DNA of 64,000 bases from Pseudomonas sp. B6002 (GTDB lineage: Bacteria; Pseudomonadota; Gammaproteobacteria; Pseudomonadales; Pseudomonadaceae), in NCBI RefSeq assembly GCF_013385985.1, contig NZ_JACAOY010000027.1, positions 102,110 to 166,109 of the forward strand, in the 5' to 3' direction. The stretch's first letter is position 1. Each line of letters starts with the position of its first letter. The translations under genes were made by a program, and so were the position numbers. Below the pieces are notes generated by a model. That model searched no databases. It saw only the letters and a list, made by a program, of their open reading frames with translations, and had not been told where the DNA came from. Of the stretch, positions 53,753 to 64,000 are shown piece by piece.

Positions 53753-53856
53753 TGTGGGAGCTGGCTTGCCTGCGATGGCGGACTGTCTGCTAAAACAGGA
53801 TCAACTGATACACCGCTATCGCAGCGATGCGGCGACCCGACAAGCCAGCTCCCACA
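53753..53856. repeat. REP inverted pair, partly diverged
   Basis: TGTGGGAGCTGGCTTGCCTG faces a reverse copy whose arm is interrupted (CGCAGCGATGCGGCGACCCG precedes CAAGCCAGCTCCCACA). It separates the transporter and hydrolase genes of one likely operon, where it may affect mRNA stability. Confidence 0.85.
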
Positions 53857-53866
53857 TTGACCGTAT

Positions 53867-55354
53867 TTACAACGGGGATTTGGCGGTGACTGGAGGGGCC
53901 GCTCGCTTGGCATTCAGGCCGTAATACATCAAGCCGCCCAACGCCGATCCGGTGAACCAGCCATAGCTGTAGAACCAGCTGAACGCATCGCTGCCCAGGG
54001 ACAACAGCGTCAGTACCACCGGCACGCCGAAGGCAATGAAGCCGCTCCAGTTCCACGCCGGGTACACGTCATCGCGGTACAAACCGGCCAGGTCCAGTTG
54101 CTGTTTGCGGGTGATGAAATAGTCCACCACCATGATCCCGGCGATAGGCCCCAGCAGGCTGGAGTAGCCCAGCAACCAGTTGGAATACACCGTCTCCAGG
54201 CTCACATCGGACACGATCAGCCCCAGCTTTTTCAGCAGCTCATGCCCCATCAGCGCCAGCCCCACCAGCCCGGTGAGGATCACCGCCGTGGTGCGGTTGA
54301 TCAGCTTCGGCGCGATGTTCTGGAAGTCGTTGGTGGGCGAGACGATGTTCGCCGCGGTGTTGGTGGACAAGGTGGCGATAATGATCAGCGCCATGGCAAT
54401 GGCCACCCACACCGGGCTCTGGATATGCCCGATCAGGGTCACTGGGTCGGACACGCTCACGCCCACCAGTTTCACCGACGCGGCGGTCATGATCACGCCG
54501 AGGGCGGCGAACAGGAACATGGTCAGCGGCAGGCCGAAAATCTGCCCGAGGATCTGGTCCTTCTGGCTTTTGGCGTAGCGGCTGAAGTCCGGAATATTCA
54601 GCGACAGGGTGGCCCAGAAGCCGACCATGGCGGTAAGGCCGGCCATGAAGTAACCGGTGAGGCTCGCGCCTTCGGGGCGCTTGGGCGGGATCGCCATCAA
54701 CTCGCTGATCGACACATTGGGCATCGCCCATACCAGCAGGCCGATGCCCACCGCCACCAGCAGCGGTGCCGAGAGGGTTTCCAGGCGCTTGATCGACTCG
54801 GCGCCGCGCAGCACCACCCACAGGTTCAGCGTCCAGAAGATCATGAAGCCGATCACCTCGCCGGTGCCGCCGAGGGACTTCCAGCCCTCGAAGATCGAAC
54901 CCAGGAACAGGTGGATCGCCAGCCCGCCGAACATCGTCTGGATGCCGAACCAGCCACAGGCCACCAGCGCGCGGATCAGGCACGGCACGTTGGAGCCGAG
55001 GATGCCAAAGGAGGACCGCAACAACACCGGGAACGGAATGCCGTACTTGGTGCCGGGGAAGGCGTTGAGGGTCAGCGGGATCAGCACCACGATGTTCGCG
55101 AGCAAGATCGCCATCAGCGCCTCGCCCACCGACAAGCCGAAATACGCCGTGAGCACCCCGCCCAAGGTGTAGGTGGGCACGCAGATCGACATACCCACCC
55201 ACAGGGCGGTGATGTGCCATTTGTTCCAGGTTCGTTCATGCACCTTGGTCGGTGCCATGTCGTGGTTGTAGCGAGGGCTGTCGAGGACGTCGGGGCCGGC
55301 GTCGAGTTCGTACAGGCCGTTGCGCTCAATGACTTGCGATCTGTTCTGTTGCAT
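53867..55354 (-). CDS. NCS1 family nucleobase/hydantoin transporter
   Basis: A 495-residue, twelve-helix symporter of the nucleobase:cation-symport-1 family (Mhp1, PucI, FUI1). Start ATG 55354 with GGAG. N-terminal RYNHDMAPTKVHERTWNKWH precedes the first helix; RSSFGILGSNVPCLIRALVA and ACGWFGIQTMFGG are family signatures near the substrate site. Next to the pyrimidine degradation genes it probably imports uracil, thymine or dihydropyrimidines. Confidence 0.9.
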   Translation of the reverse strand: MQQNRSQVIERNGLYELDAGPDVLDSPRYNHDMAPTKVHERTWNKWHITALWVGMSICVPTYTLGGVLTAYFGLSVGEALMAILLANIVVLIPLTLNAFPGTKYGIPFPVLLRSSFGILGSNVPCLIRALVACGWFGIQTMFGGLAIHLFLGSIFEGWKSLGGTGEVIGFMIFWTLNLWVVLRGAESIKRLETLSAPLLVAVGIGLLVWAMPNVSISELMAIPPKRPEGASLTGYFMAGLTAMVGFWATLSLNIPDFSRYAKSQKDQILGQIFGLPLTMFLFAALGVIMTAASVKLVGVSVSDPVTLIGHIQSPVWVAIAMALIIIATLSTNTAANIVSPTNDFQNIAPKLINRTTAVILTGLVGLALMGHELLKKLGLIVSDVSLETVYSNWLLGYSSLLGPIAGIMVVDYFITRKQQLDLAGLYRDDVYPAWNWSGFIAFGVPVVLTLLSLGSDAFSWFYSYGWFTGSALGGLMYYGLNAKRAAPPVTAKSPL

Positions 55355-57384
<2,030 letters not shown>

Positions 57385-57390
57385 GGCCGC

Positions 57391-57483
57391 CTTCGCAGGC
57401 AAGCCAGCTCCCACATTTGACTGTATTCACACATCGAACGATGTGAACCCATTCCACTGTGGGAGCTGGCTTGCCTGCGATGA
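57391..57483. repeat. Inverted REP pair, outward-facing
   Basis: GGCAAGCCAGCTCCCACA (about 57398-57415) and TGTGGGAGCTGGCTTGCCTG (57459-57478) occur in reverse order compared with most others here. Between them CACATCG-AA-CGATGTG forms a hairpin. The pair lies inside the hydA-preT operon. Confidence 0.85.
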
Positions 57484-57553
57484 GGCCAGCACAGGCAACA
57501 CAAAAACCAATGCCCATCAGAGGCAGCACCTCAATCACCGTGAGGCCAAACCC

Positions 57554-58921
57554 GTGATCCAGACCCTGACCCACCTCCCCCATCCCCATGAAGACGGGGC
57601 AACACTCGCCAGCCACTTCACCGACCTGGCTCCGCCGCTCAACGCGCGCCAGGCCCAACTGGAAGCCTCGCGCTGCCTGTATTGCTACGACGCGCCGTGC
57701 GTCAACGCGTGCCCCAGCGAGATCGACATCCCATCGTTCATCCGCAACATCCACACCGAAAACGTCCAAGGCGCCGCGCAGAAGATCCTCTCGGCCAACA
57801 TCCTCGGCGGCAGTTGTGCGCGGGTGTGCCCCACCGAAATCCTCTGCCAGCAGGCCTGTGTGCGTAACAACGCCGAAGAATGCGCCCCGGTGCTGATCGG
57901 TTTGTTGCAGCGCTACGCGGTGGACAACGCACACTTCACCGAGCATCCATTTCATCGCGCCGCGTCGACCGGCAAGCGCATCGCCGTGGTCGGCGCGGGA
58001 CCTGCGGGCCTGGCCTGTGCCCACCGCAGTGCGTTGCATGGCCATGACGTGGTGATCTTCGAAGCCCGGGAAAAAGCCGGTGGCCTGAATGAATACGGGA
58101 TCGCCAAGTACAAGCTGGTGGATGACTTCGCCCAGAAGGAGCTGGATTTCCTGCTGCAGATCGGCGGCATTGAGATTCGCCACGGCCAACGCCTGGGCGA
58201 CAACCTCACCTTGAGCGAACTGCACCAGCAATTCGACGCGGTGTTCCTCGGCCTCGGCCTGGCCGCGAGCAAACAACTCGGCCTGCCCCATGAAGACGCC
58301 CCCGGCCTGCTCGCCGCCACCGACTACATCCGTGAACTGCGCCAGGCCGATGACCTCACTCAACTGCCCCTGGCCGACCGCTGCATCGTGCTCGGCGCCG
58401 GCAATACCGCCATCGACATGGCCGTGCAAATGGCCCGCCTCGGTGCTCGCGACGTCAACCTCGTGTACCGCCGTGGCCTGGCGGACATGGGCGCCACCCA
58501 CCATGAGCAGGACATCGCCAAGGCCAACCAGGTACGCCTGCTGACCTGGGCCCAGCCAGAAGAAGTGTTGCTGGATGACAGGGGCCAGGTGCGCGGCATG
58601 CGCTTCTTGCGCACGCGCATGGAAAACGGTCGCCTGCACCCCACCGGCGAAACCTTCGAGTTGGCCGCCGATGCCATATTCAAGGCCATCGGCCAGGGCT
58701 TCGACAGCGCGGCACTGCACGATCCGTTGGCCCAACAACTGCATCGGGTGGGCGAACGGATTTTCGTCGATGAACACCTGCAAACCAGCGTTCCAGGGGT
58801 GTACGCCGGGGGCGATTGCGTCAGCCTCGGCCAGGACCTCACCGTGCAGGCGGTGCAACACGGCAAGCTGGCCGCCGAGGCCATGCACGCCCAACTCATG
58901 CTGAATGTGGAGGCTGCGTAA
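57554..58921 (+). CDS. preT: NAD(P)-dependent dihydropyrimidine dehydrogenase, PreT subunit
   Basis: A 455-residue flavin/Fe-S subunit that passes electrons from NAD(P)H to PreA. The GTG at 57554 is chosen, giving the usual N-terminus; upstream codons of the open frame run through the REP. N-terminal Cys clusters CLYCYDAPCVNACP and CARVCPTEILCQQAC bind 4Fe-4S; FAD and NAD(P) folds are [20 protein letters not shown] and CIVLGAGNTAIDMAVQMARL. The stop codon overlaps the preA start (TAATG). It resembles GltD-type small subunits. Confidence 0.92.
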   Translation: MIQTLTHLPHPHEDGATLASHFTDLAPPLNARQAQLEASRCLYCYDAPCVNACPSEIDIPSFIRNIHTENVQGAAQKILSANILGGSCARVCPTEILCQQACVRNNAEECAPVLIGLLQRYAVDNAHFTEHPFHRAASTGKRIAVVGAGPAGLACAHRSALHGHDVVIFEAREKAGGLNEYGIAKYKLVDDFAQKELDFLLQIGGIEIRHGQRLGDNLTLSELHQQFDAVFLGLGLAASKQLGLPHEDAPGLLAATDYIRELRQADDLTQLPLADRCIVLGAGNTAIDMAVQMARLGARDVNLVYRRGLADMGATHHEQDIAKANQVRLLTWAQPEEVLLDDRGQVRGMRFLRTRMENGRLHPTGETFELAADAIFKAIGQGFDSAALHDPLAQQLHRVGERIFVDEHLQTSVPGVYAGGDCVSLGQDLTVQAVQHGKLAAEAMHAQLMLNVEAA

Positions 58922-60195
58922 TGGCCGATCTCTCGATTGTGTTCGCCGGTATCAAAGCCCCCAACCCCTTCTGGCTGGCCTCTGCGCCGCCCACCGACAA
59001 GGCCTACAACGTGGTCCGCGCCTTCGAAGCCGGCTGGGGCGGCGTGGTGTGGAAAACCCTCGGTGAAGACCCGGCGGCGGTCAACGTGTCGTCACGCTAC
59101 TCGGCCCACTACGGCGCCAACCGTGAAGTGCTGGGTATCAACAACATCGAGCTGATCACCGACCGCTCCCTGGAGATCAACCTGCGGGAAATCACCCAGG
59201 TGAAAAAGGATTGGCCAGACCGCGCATTGATCGTGTCGCTGATGGTGCCGTGCGTGGAGGAGTCGTGGAAACGTATCCTGCCCCTGGTGGAAGCCACCGG
59301 CTGCGATGGCATCGAGCTGAACTTCGGCTGCCCCCATGGCATGCCCGAACGCGGCATGGGCGCGGCGGTCGGCCAGGTGCCGGAGTATGTGGAACAGGTG
59401 ACGCGCTGGTGCAAGACCTATTGTTCACTGCCGGTGATCGTCAAGCTCACGCCGAACATCACCGACATCCGCGTGGCGGCGCGGGCAGCGTATCGCGGCG
59501 GCGCGGATGCAGTGTCGCTGATCAACACCATCAACTCCATCACCAGCGTCGACCTGGAGCGCATGGTCGCCCTGCCGGTGGTCGGCACCCAGAGCACCCA
59601 TGGCGGCTATTGCGGCTCGGCGGTCAAGCCGATCGCGCTGAACATGGTTGCCGAAATCGCCCGCGACCCGCAGACCCAGGGCCTGCCGATTTGCGGCATT
59701 GGCGGCATCGGCAACTGGCGCGATGCGGCGGAATTCGTCGCGCTGGGTTGCGGCGCGGTGCAGGTGTGCACGGCGGCGATGCTGCATGGGTTCCGGATTG
59801 TCGAGGAGATGAAGGATGGGCTGTCGCGGTGGATGGACAGTCAGGGTTACACGAGCCTGCAGGCATTTTCCGGGCGAGCGGTGAGCAATACCACGGACTG
59901 GAAGTACCTGGATATCAACTACCAGGTGATCGCCAAGATCGACCAGGAGGCCTGTATTGGCTGTGGGCGTTGCCATATCGCCTGTGAGGACACTTCGCAC
60001 CAGGCCATCGAGAGCGTGAAACTGGCGGATGGCACGCATAAATATGAGGTGATCGATGAAGAGTGCGTGGGCTGCAACCTGTGCCAGATCACCTGCCCGG
60101 TGGCGGACTGTATCGAGATGGTGCCGATGGACACCGGCAAGCCGTTTTTGAATTGGACGCAGGATCCGAGGAATCCCTACCGGGAGGCGGTGTAG
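58921..60195 (+). CDS. preA: NAD-dependent dihydropyrimidine dehydrogenase, PreA subunit
   Basis: A 424-residue FMN TIM-barrel subunit that reduces uracil and thymine. Barrel residues 1-~325 (NPFWLASAPPTDKAYN, WGGVVWKTLGEDP, ELNFGCPHGMPERGMG, KLTPNITDIRVAARA). C-terminal 2x[4Fe-4S] ferredoxin domain with CIGCGRCHIACED and CVGCNLCQITCPVADC. By eye, the mammalian DPD catalytic Cys (in GLACGQ) aligns with Val in GAAVGQ here; E. coli PreA, as I recall, also lacks it. Translationally coupled to preT. Confidence 0.94.
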   Translation: MADLSIVFAGIKAPNPFWLASAPPTDKAYNVVRAFEAGWGGVVWKTLGEDPAAVNVSSRYSAHYGANREVLGINNIELITDRSLEINLREITQVKKDWPDRALIVSLMVPCVEESWKRILPLVEATGCDGIELNFGCPHGMPERGMGAAVGQVPEYVEQVTRWCKTYCSLPVIVKLTPNITDIRVAARAAYRGGADAVSLINTINSITSVDLERMVALPVVGTQSTHGGYCGSAVKPIALNMVAEIARDPQTQGLPICGIGGIGNWRDAAEFVALGCGAVQVCTAAMLHGFRIVEEMKDGLSRWMDSQGYTSLQAFSGRAVSNTTDWKYLDINYQVIAKIDQEACIGCGRCHIACEDTSHQAIESVKLADGTHKYEVIDEECVGCNLCQITCPVADCIEMVPMDTGKPFLNWTQDPRNPYREAV

Positions 60196-60205
60196 TTCTG
60201 TAGAC

Positions 60206-60279
60206 CGCTATCGCCGGCAAGCCGGCTCCTACAGGGGATTGCGTTCCAACTGTAGGAGCCGGCTTGCCGGCGATAGGGC
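60206..60279. repeat. Outward-facing REP pair after preA
   Basis: ATCGCCGGCAAGCCGGCTCC followed by TGTAGGAGCCGGCTTGCCGG in the reverse orientation, close together, between convergent preA and tetR genes. Confidence 0.9.
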
Positions 60280-60299
60280 CATCAGCCCTCACACAAAAA

Positions 60300-60920
60300 T
60301 CAAGGCTCCAACCCAATCCCCCGCAAAATCACACTCGTCACCGTCTGTATCGCCTTCTCAAACTGCATGTCCGACAACGGCTGGTGGTCATTCAGGATCT
60401 TCACCTGGTGATCGAAGTCGGCATAGTGCTGGGTCGATGCCCAGATCATATACAGCAGGCTTGACGGCTCCACCGGCAGGATGCGCTTGTCCTCCACCCA
60501 CTGGCGAATCTTCGCTTCCTTCATCTTGGCCCAGTCATACAGGCTTTCATCCAGCGCCTCACCGAGGGTCGGTGCACCATGGATGATCTCGTTGGCCCAC
60601 ACTTTGGATCCATACGGCCGCGTGCGCGAACGCTGCATCTTGGCGCGAATGTAACTGCTGAGCACCACCCGTGGGTCATCGAAGGTTTCGAAACTCAGGG
60701 CGTCCTGCTTCCATACTTCCAGCAGGTCGAACAGCACCGCGCTGTACAGCTCGCTCTTGGTGGTGAAGTAGTAATGCAGGTTGGAGCGCGGCAGTTGCAC
60801 TTCTTCGGCAATGTCGGCCATGGCGGTGCTGCCATAGCCTTTTTCGGCGAAGATTTTCTCCGCCGCCAGCAGGATTTTCTCGACGTTGACTCGACGAATT
60901 CCGATCTTGTGATTACCCAT
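60300..60920 (-). CDS. TetR family regulator, RutR/PydR-like
   Basis: A 206-residue regulator with helix-turn-helix MADIAEEVQLPRSNLHYYFT (about residues 34-53) and a RutR-type ligand domain (YGSKVWANEIIHGAPTL, LLYMIWASTQHYADF). Start ATG 60920 or an in-frame GTG 21 bases upstream; neither has a strong ribosome binding site. It closes the pyrimidine locus and likely senses a pyrimidine or its product, repressing the divergent promoters ~5 kb away. Inference from family and position. Confidence 0.87.
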   Translation of the reverse strand: MGNHKIGIRRVNVEKILLAAEKIFAEKGYGSTAMADIAEEVQLPRSNLHYYFTTKSELYSAVLFDLLEVWKQDALSFETFDDPRVVLSSYIRAKMQRSRTRPYGSKVWANEIIHGAPTLGEALDESLYDWAKMKEAKIRQWVEDKRILPVEPSSLLYMIWASTQHYADFDHQVKILNDHQPLSDMQFEKAIQTVTSVILRGIGLEP

Positions 60921-61158
60921 AAAGGCTACAAACCCACTCACTGTCTATGGACGCTTCAAACGGCACGTGCGCCATCACATCACGAACAGACACATTAGGC
61001 CACACACCTGCCGCCTCAACTTCGGCTTACGCAGCCGATTGCCCGGACATGCCGTTGATCGACAGGTCGGCTTTCGCGGCGCAAAGGCTGCAGTTTTCCT
61101 CGGCGTCAGGCTGCGTGATCGGGCTATGATCGGCACATCTGAACCGGACCCCTGACCT

Positions 61159-62022
61159 ATGGCCGTCGACCTGCACACCCTCTATCCAAAATTGATCCAC
61201 CTGATGCTGGACACGGTCTTCGTGGTCGAAAGCAACAACCAGATCGTTTTTGTCAGCGATGCCTGTGAAACGCTGCTCGGCTATCGCGCCGACGAACTGA
61301 CCGGCACGCTCATCACCGACTACATGCACCCGGAAGATCTGGCGCGCACCCGCGCTTCGATCGTGCGGGTCATGAATGGCAAGCCCCACGTCGACTTCCG
61401 CAACCGCTATATCCGCAAGGATGGCGGCGTCGTGCACATCCTGTGGGCCGCCTTCTGGTCCGAAGAGGTGGGTGCGCGGATCGGCGTTGCACGGGACGTC
61501 ACGGCCCTCACCCAGGCCGAGGAGGAACTGCGTTTCCTCGCCCATCACGACCCGCTGACGGCGCTGACCAACCGCTCGCTGTTCAATGACGGGCTGGATT
61601 CGGCCCTGCAAGCCGCGCAGCGGCACAACAGCACCCTGGCGTTGCTGTTTCTGGACGTCAATGACTTCAAGGGCATCAACGACGTGCATGGCCATGGCGT
61701 GGGCGACCGGGTGCTCTGCGTGATTGCACGACGGCTGGAACGCTGTGTGCGTGAGGGCGACCTGGTGGCGCGAATGGGCGGGGATGAGTTCACGGTGCTG
61801 CTGACGGATATCCAGTCCCAGGACGCCGTTTACGCGAAAGTGACCCAGATCCTCGCGGTCATGGCAGAGCCGTTGGGCGCAGGCTTCGAAGGGATCAAGA
61901 TGCCGTCCTGCAGCATCGGCGTGGCGTTTTATCCAGCGGACGGTGAGGACGCCGATACGCTGCTCAGCCATGCAGACGGTGACATGTACCAGACGAAACG
62001 GCGCAGGCTTGCGGCGGAGTGA
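61159..62022 (+). CDS. PAS-GGDEF diguanylate cyclase
   Basis: A 287-residue predicted cytosolic protein. PAS domain residues ~10-125 (VVESNNQIVFVSDACETLLG, PHVDFRNRYIRKDGG), short linker, GGDEF domain residues ~130-285 with intact active site MGGDEFTVLL and an inhibitory-site RxxD (REGD) five residues upstream. It should make cyclic di-GMP in response to a PAS-sensed signal. No EAL domain, membrane helix or neighbour partner is seen; the start lacks a good ribosome binding site. Confidence 0.9.
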   Translation: MAVDLHTLYPKLIHLMLDTVFVVESNNQIVFVSDACETLLGYRADELTGTLITDYMHPEDLARTRASIVRVMNGKPHVDFRNRYIRKDGGVVHILWAAFWSEEVGARIGVARDVTALTQAEEELRFLAHHDPLTALTNRSLFNDGLDSALQAAQRHNSTLALLFLDVNDFKGINDVHGHGVGDRVLCVIARRLERCVREGDLVARMGGDEFTVLLTDIQSQDAVYAKVTQILAVMAEPLGAGFEGIKMPSCSIGVAFYPADGEDADTLLSHADGDMYQTKRRRLAAE

Positions 62023-62116
62023 AGAGCCGCGTGCACGCCAGGTGAAACTTCCTGTGCGAGCCTTTCCCCTGGAAATCGGATTGGTTAGGATCGCGATCCC
62101 AATGAAGGATCAATCC

Positions 62117-62584
62117 ATGACTATTCGACCTCGCGTGGCCGCCGACGACCCAGTGCTGGGAGCACTGTGGGAGCGCTCGGTGCGGGCCACCCATGACTTC
62201 CTCCCCGAGGATGACATTCAACGTCTGCTGCCTCTGGTGCGTGATACCTACCTGCCCATGCCCGCCCTCGACGTGTGGGTGTATGAAGACAGCGCCGGCG
62301 TGGCCGGTTTTATCGGCACCGGTGGGCACAATGTGGAGATGCTCTTCATCGAGCCTGCGCGCCGTGGCCAAGGGGTTGGCCGCCAACTGCTGGACCACGC
62401 CCGCGCCCGCCACGACACCCTGACGGTGGACGTCAACGAACAGAACCCCCAGGCCGTGGGGTTCTACCTGCACTATGGTTTTACCCAGGTCGCGCGTTCG
62501 CCGCTGGATGGCGAAGGCAAGCCCTTTCCCTTGCTGCACTTGGCGTTACCGACGCCCTCACCTGAAGGTACTGAACCATGCTGA
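62117..62584 (+). CDS. GNAT family N-acetyltransferase, YjaB-like
   Basis: A 155-residue acetyltransferase. ATG 62117 with AAGGA seven bases upstream gives MTIRPRVAADDPVLGALWER. Acetyl-CoA loop ARRGQGVGRQLLDHA and NEQNPQAVGFYLHYGF are typical. It resembles YjaB. The 3' end overlaps the copC start by seven bases, so copper-gene expression may be partly coupled to it. Confidence 0.83.
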   Translation: MTIRPRVAADDPVLGALWERSVRATHDFLPEDDIQRLLPLVRDTYLPMPALDVWVYEDSAGVAGFIGTGGHNVEMLFIEPARRGQGVGRQLLDHARARHDTLTVDVNEQNPQAVGFYLHYGFTQVARSPLDGEGKPFPLLHLALPTPSPEGTEPC

Positions 62585-62943
62585 TCAAGAAAACCCTCAC
62601 CGCTGTCGCGCTGCTCGCCTCCCTGCTGGGGGCCTCGGCAGCGTTCGCCCACGCCCACCTCAAGAGTTCCACCCCCGCCGCCGACAGCACTGTCGCGGCA
62701 CCAGCCGACCTGCGCCTGACCTTCAGCGAAGGCGTCGAAGCCACGTTCACCAAGGTGTCCCTGAGCAAGGACGGCACCGAAATCGCCATCAAGGGCCTGG
62801 AAACGCCGGACGCCGACAAGAAAGTCCTGGTGGTCACACCGGCCGCCCCGCTGGCTGCCGGCAACTACAAAGTGGTGTGGAATGCGGTGTCGGTCGACAC
62901 CCACAAGAGCAACGGTGAATACAGCTTCAAGGTCGGCCAATAA
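62578..62943 (+). CDS. copC: Periplasmic copper-binding protein CopC
   Basis: A 121-residue periplasmic protein. After signal cleavage at SAAFA the mature protein starts HAHLKSSTP, whose first His is a Cu(II) ligand; the other ligands are Asp and His in SVDTHKSNGEYSF. The Met-rich Cu(I) loop of the longer plasmid CopC is missing, as usual in chromosomal Pseudomonas forms. It precedes copD by three bases. Confidence 0.94.
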   Translation: MLIKKTLTAVALLASLLGASAAFAHAHLKSSTPAADSTVAAPADLRLTFSEGVEATFTKVSLSKDGTEIAIKGLETPDADKKVLVVTPAAPLAAGNYKVVWNAVSVDTHKSNGEYSFKVGQ

Positions 62944-62946
62944 CCC

Positions 62947-63804
62947 ATGGCGACCCTGCTGGTGCTGTGTCGCTTCCTGCATTTCATCGTCGTGTTGCTG
63001 ATGTTCGGGGCCTGTGTCTTCAGGCCCTGGCTGCTCGGCGCTGAACCGCTACCGGCACTGGACCGGCAACTGCTGCGCATCACCCGCACCCTGGCCTGGG
63101 TCGGGTTGTTCTCTGGCGTAGCGTGGCTACTGTTGATCACTGCCAGCATGGCGGGCAGTTGGGACGCGGCGTTGCAACCGGCCACCGTGCAGTTGGTGTT
63201 GGGTAAAACCTTCTTTGGCCAGGTGTGGGCCTGGCACCTGTTGTTCAACCTGCTGCTGGTGCTGGCGCTGATCAAACCCTGGCTCGCGCTGCGCCTGCCG
63301 TTGATCGCCCTGCTGCTGGTGACGCTGGCACCGGTGGGGCACGGCGCCATGCTCGATGGGCTCAGCGGGCAACTGTTGATCCTCAACCAGGTGGTGCATC
63401 TAGCGTGTGTCGGTACCTGGTTGGGTGGCTTGCTGGTGCTGGTGTTGGTCCTGCGCCAACCGCAGGGTCATAGGCTGGAGTCGATCCTGCGGCGCTTCAG
63501 CGGTGTGGGGTATGGCGTGGTCGTCGGGTTGCTGGTGACCGGGCTGATCAATGTGCGCGTGCTGACTGGGCAAGTGTGGCCGACACCTTTGTTCAGTGGC
63601 TTTGCCTTGATTCTGCTGATCAAGGTGATGCTGGTGTTGGGGATGCTTGCCCTGGCGTTGCTCAATCGTCTGCGCATCGAACGCTGCGAGGAGCGCGTGG
63701 GCAGTTTGAAAGCCAGCGTGATGCTGGAATGGGCGCTGGGCATTGGCGCGGTTGCCGCGGTTTCCTTGCTCGGTACCCTGCCGCCGATGGTCATGGCGGG
63801 TTAA
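62947..63804 (+). CDS. copD: Copper resistance/import membrane protein CopD
   Basis: A 285-residue inner membrane protein with about eight predicted helices and the CopD domain (HFIVVLLMFGACVFRPWLLG, APVGHGAMLDGLSGQLLILN, VVHLACVGTWLGGLLVLVLV). CopC-CopD pairs move copper into the cytoplasm. The His in VVHLACVGTW and in GHGAM are typical. It is the last gene of the operon. Confidence 0.92.
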   Translation: MATLLVLCRFLHFIVVLLMFGACVFRPWLLGAEPLPALDRQLLRITRTLAWVGLFSGVAWLLLITASMAGSWDAALQPATVQLVLGKTFFGQVWAWHLLFNLLLVLALIKPWLALRLPLIALLLVTLAPVGHGAMLDGLSGQLLILNQVVHLACVGTWLGGLLVLVLVLRQPQGHRLESILRRFSGVGYGVVVGLLVTGLINVRVLTGQVWPTPLFSGFALILLIKVMLVLGMLALALLNRLRIERCEERVGSLKASVMLEWALGIGAVAAVSLLGTLPPMVMAG

Positions 63805-63828
63805 AAATTCACGTTGAAATGCCATCAC

Positions 63829-63872
63829 TGTGGGAGCTGCGGTGCGACGGTTCGACTTGCCTGCGAAGGCGG
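63829..63872. repeat. Solitary degenerate REP
   Basis: TGTGGGAGCTG is separated from CTTGCCTGCGAA by about 16 extra bases (CGGTGCGACGGTTCGA); no reverse partner follows. Confidence 0.6.
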
Positions 63873-63902
63873 TATGTCTGGCCACTAGGATCGAGTGCAT
63901 AT

Positions 63903-64000
63903 CCGTTACTTAGGTAACGGCTGCTATTGGTTCCGCCCTTACGGCGGGTCACTTTCGAAAAGCGCGAAAGTAACCAAAGCGCTCTTGCCCCACCACTCGG
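63903..64000. repeat. Hairpin-rich repeated element, cut by the window end
   Basis: Three hairpins in a row: CCGTTAC/GTAACGG (63903-63920), CCGCC/GGCGG (63933-63947) and ACTTTCG/CGAAAGT (63951-63971). The stretch TTCCGCCCTTACGGCGGGTC and the later CCCCACCACTCGG look like a sequence found many times in Pseudomonas genomes, often mis-annotated as short proteins. That recurrence is from memory. Confidence 0.5.

Overview
The window is a high-GC stretch of a Pseudomonas chromosome, most likely of the P. fluorescens group. Four things point there: a PrrF-type iron-responsive sRNA, the tig-clpP-clpX-lon-hupB-ppiD block beside a tRNA-Arg/His/Leu/His cluster and folD, an archaic chaperone-usher fimbrial operon, and eleven REP-type palindromes of the kinds common in this group (TGTAGGAGCCGGCTTGCC, TGTGGGAGCTGGCTTGCC and TGGGAGCGGGCTTGCTCG families). 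I see no prophage, transposase or CRISPR array. The species call is inference; no database was searched.

Layout. 1-485: PrrF with a Fur-box promoter. 486-1637: M14 carboxypeptidase. 1730-4769: a stress module of cytochrome b561 and SrpA-like catalase, transcribed divergently from an ECF sigma/anti-sigma pair, with two promoters carrying the same GGGAATA-N15-CGTCT motif. 4766-11143: sigma-type fimbrial operon (four spore-coat-U pilins, chaperone, usher, tip protein). 11332-13761: ZapE/AFG1-like ATPase and a leucine-rich-repeat protein kinase. 13857-14564: YebC/YeeN-type regulator. 14664-17667: 2-aminoethylphosphonate degradation (LysR, phnW, phnX). 17782-23878: a second cytochrome b561, a PLP deaminase/desulfhydrase, fadH, a nitrilase-fold protein, an AraC regulator and a 28-residue microprotein. 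24042-28520: an orphan pyruvate-dehydrogenase-type E1, a separate E1 C-terminal-like protein and a MarR regulator, tied together by shared TTGCAAT palindromes. 28522-32094: lipoprotein, LysR, MFS transporter, GNAT.

32194-43579 is conserved housekeeping, mostly on the minus strand: ppiD, a tRNA-like RNA candidate, hupB, lon (with a heat-shock-like promoter), clpX, clpP, tig, a small sigma factor, four tRNAs, then folD on the plus strand. 43788-46300 holds pbpG, a C39-fold lipoprotein without its catalytic residues, a 53-residue membrane protein and a lipoprotein. 46527-52309 is an RND tripartite efflux operon.

52426-60920 is a complete reductive pyrimidine catabolism locus: preT/preA reduce uracil or thymine, dihydropyrimidinase opens the ring, and an M20-type amidohydrolase releases beta-alanine or its methyl analogue. 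An NCS1 transporter and a TetR regulator accompany them, and a 24-bp palindrome sits in the divergent promoter region. The window ends with a PAS-GGDEF cyclase, a GNAT protein, copC-copD and the start of a hairpin-rich repeat cut by the window edge.

Most novel-looking points: the orphan E1 pair with a shared operator, the tRNA-like RNA, REP sequence recruited as protein C-termini and as a ribosome binding site, the mirrored ECF promoters, and the strongly translated acidic microprotein.
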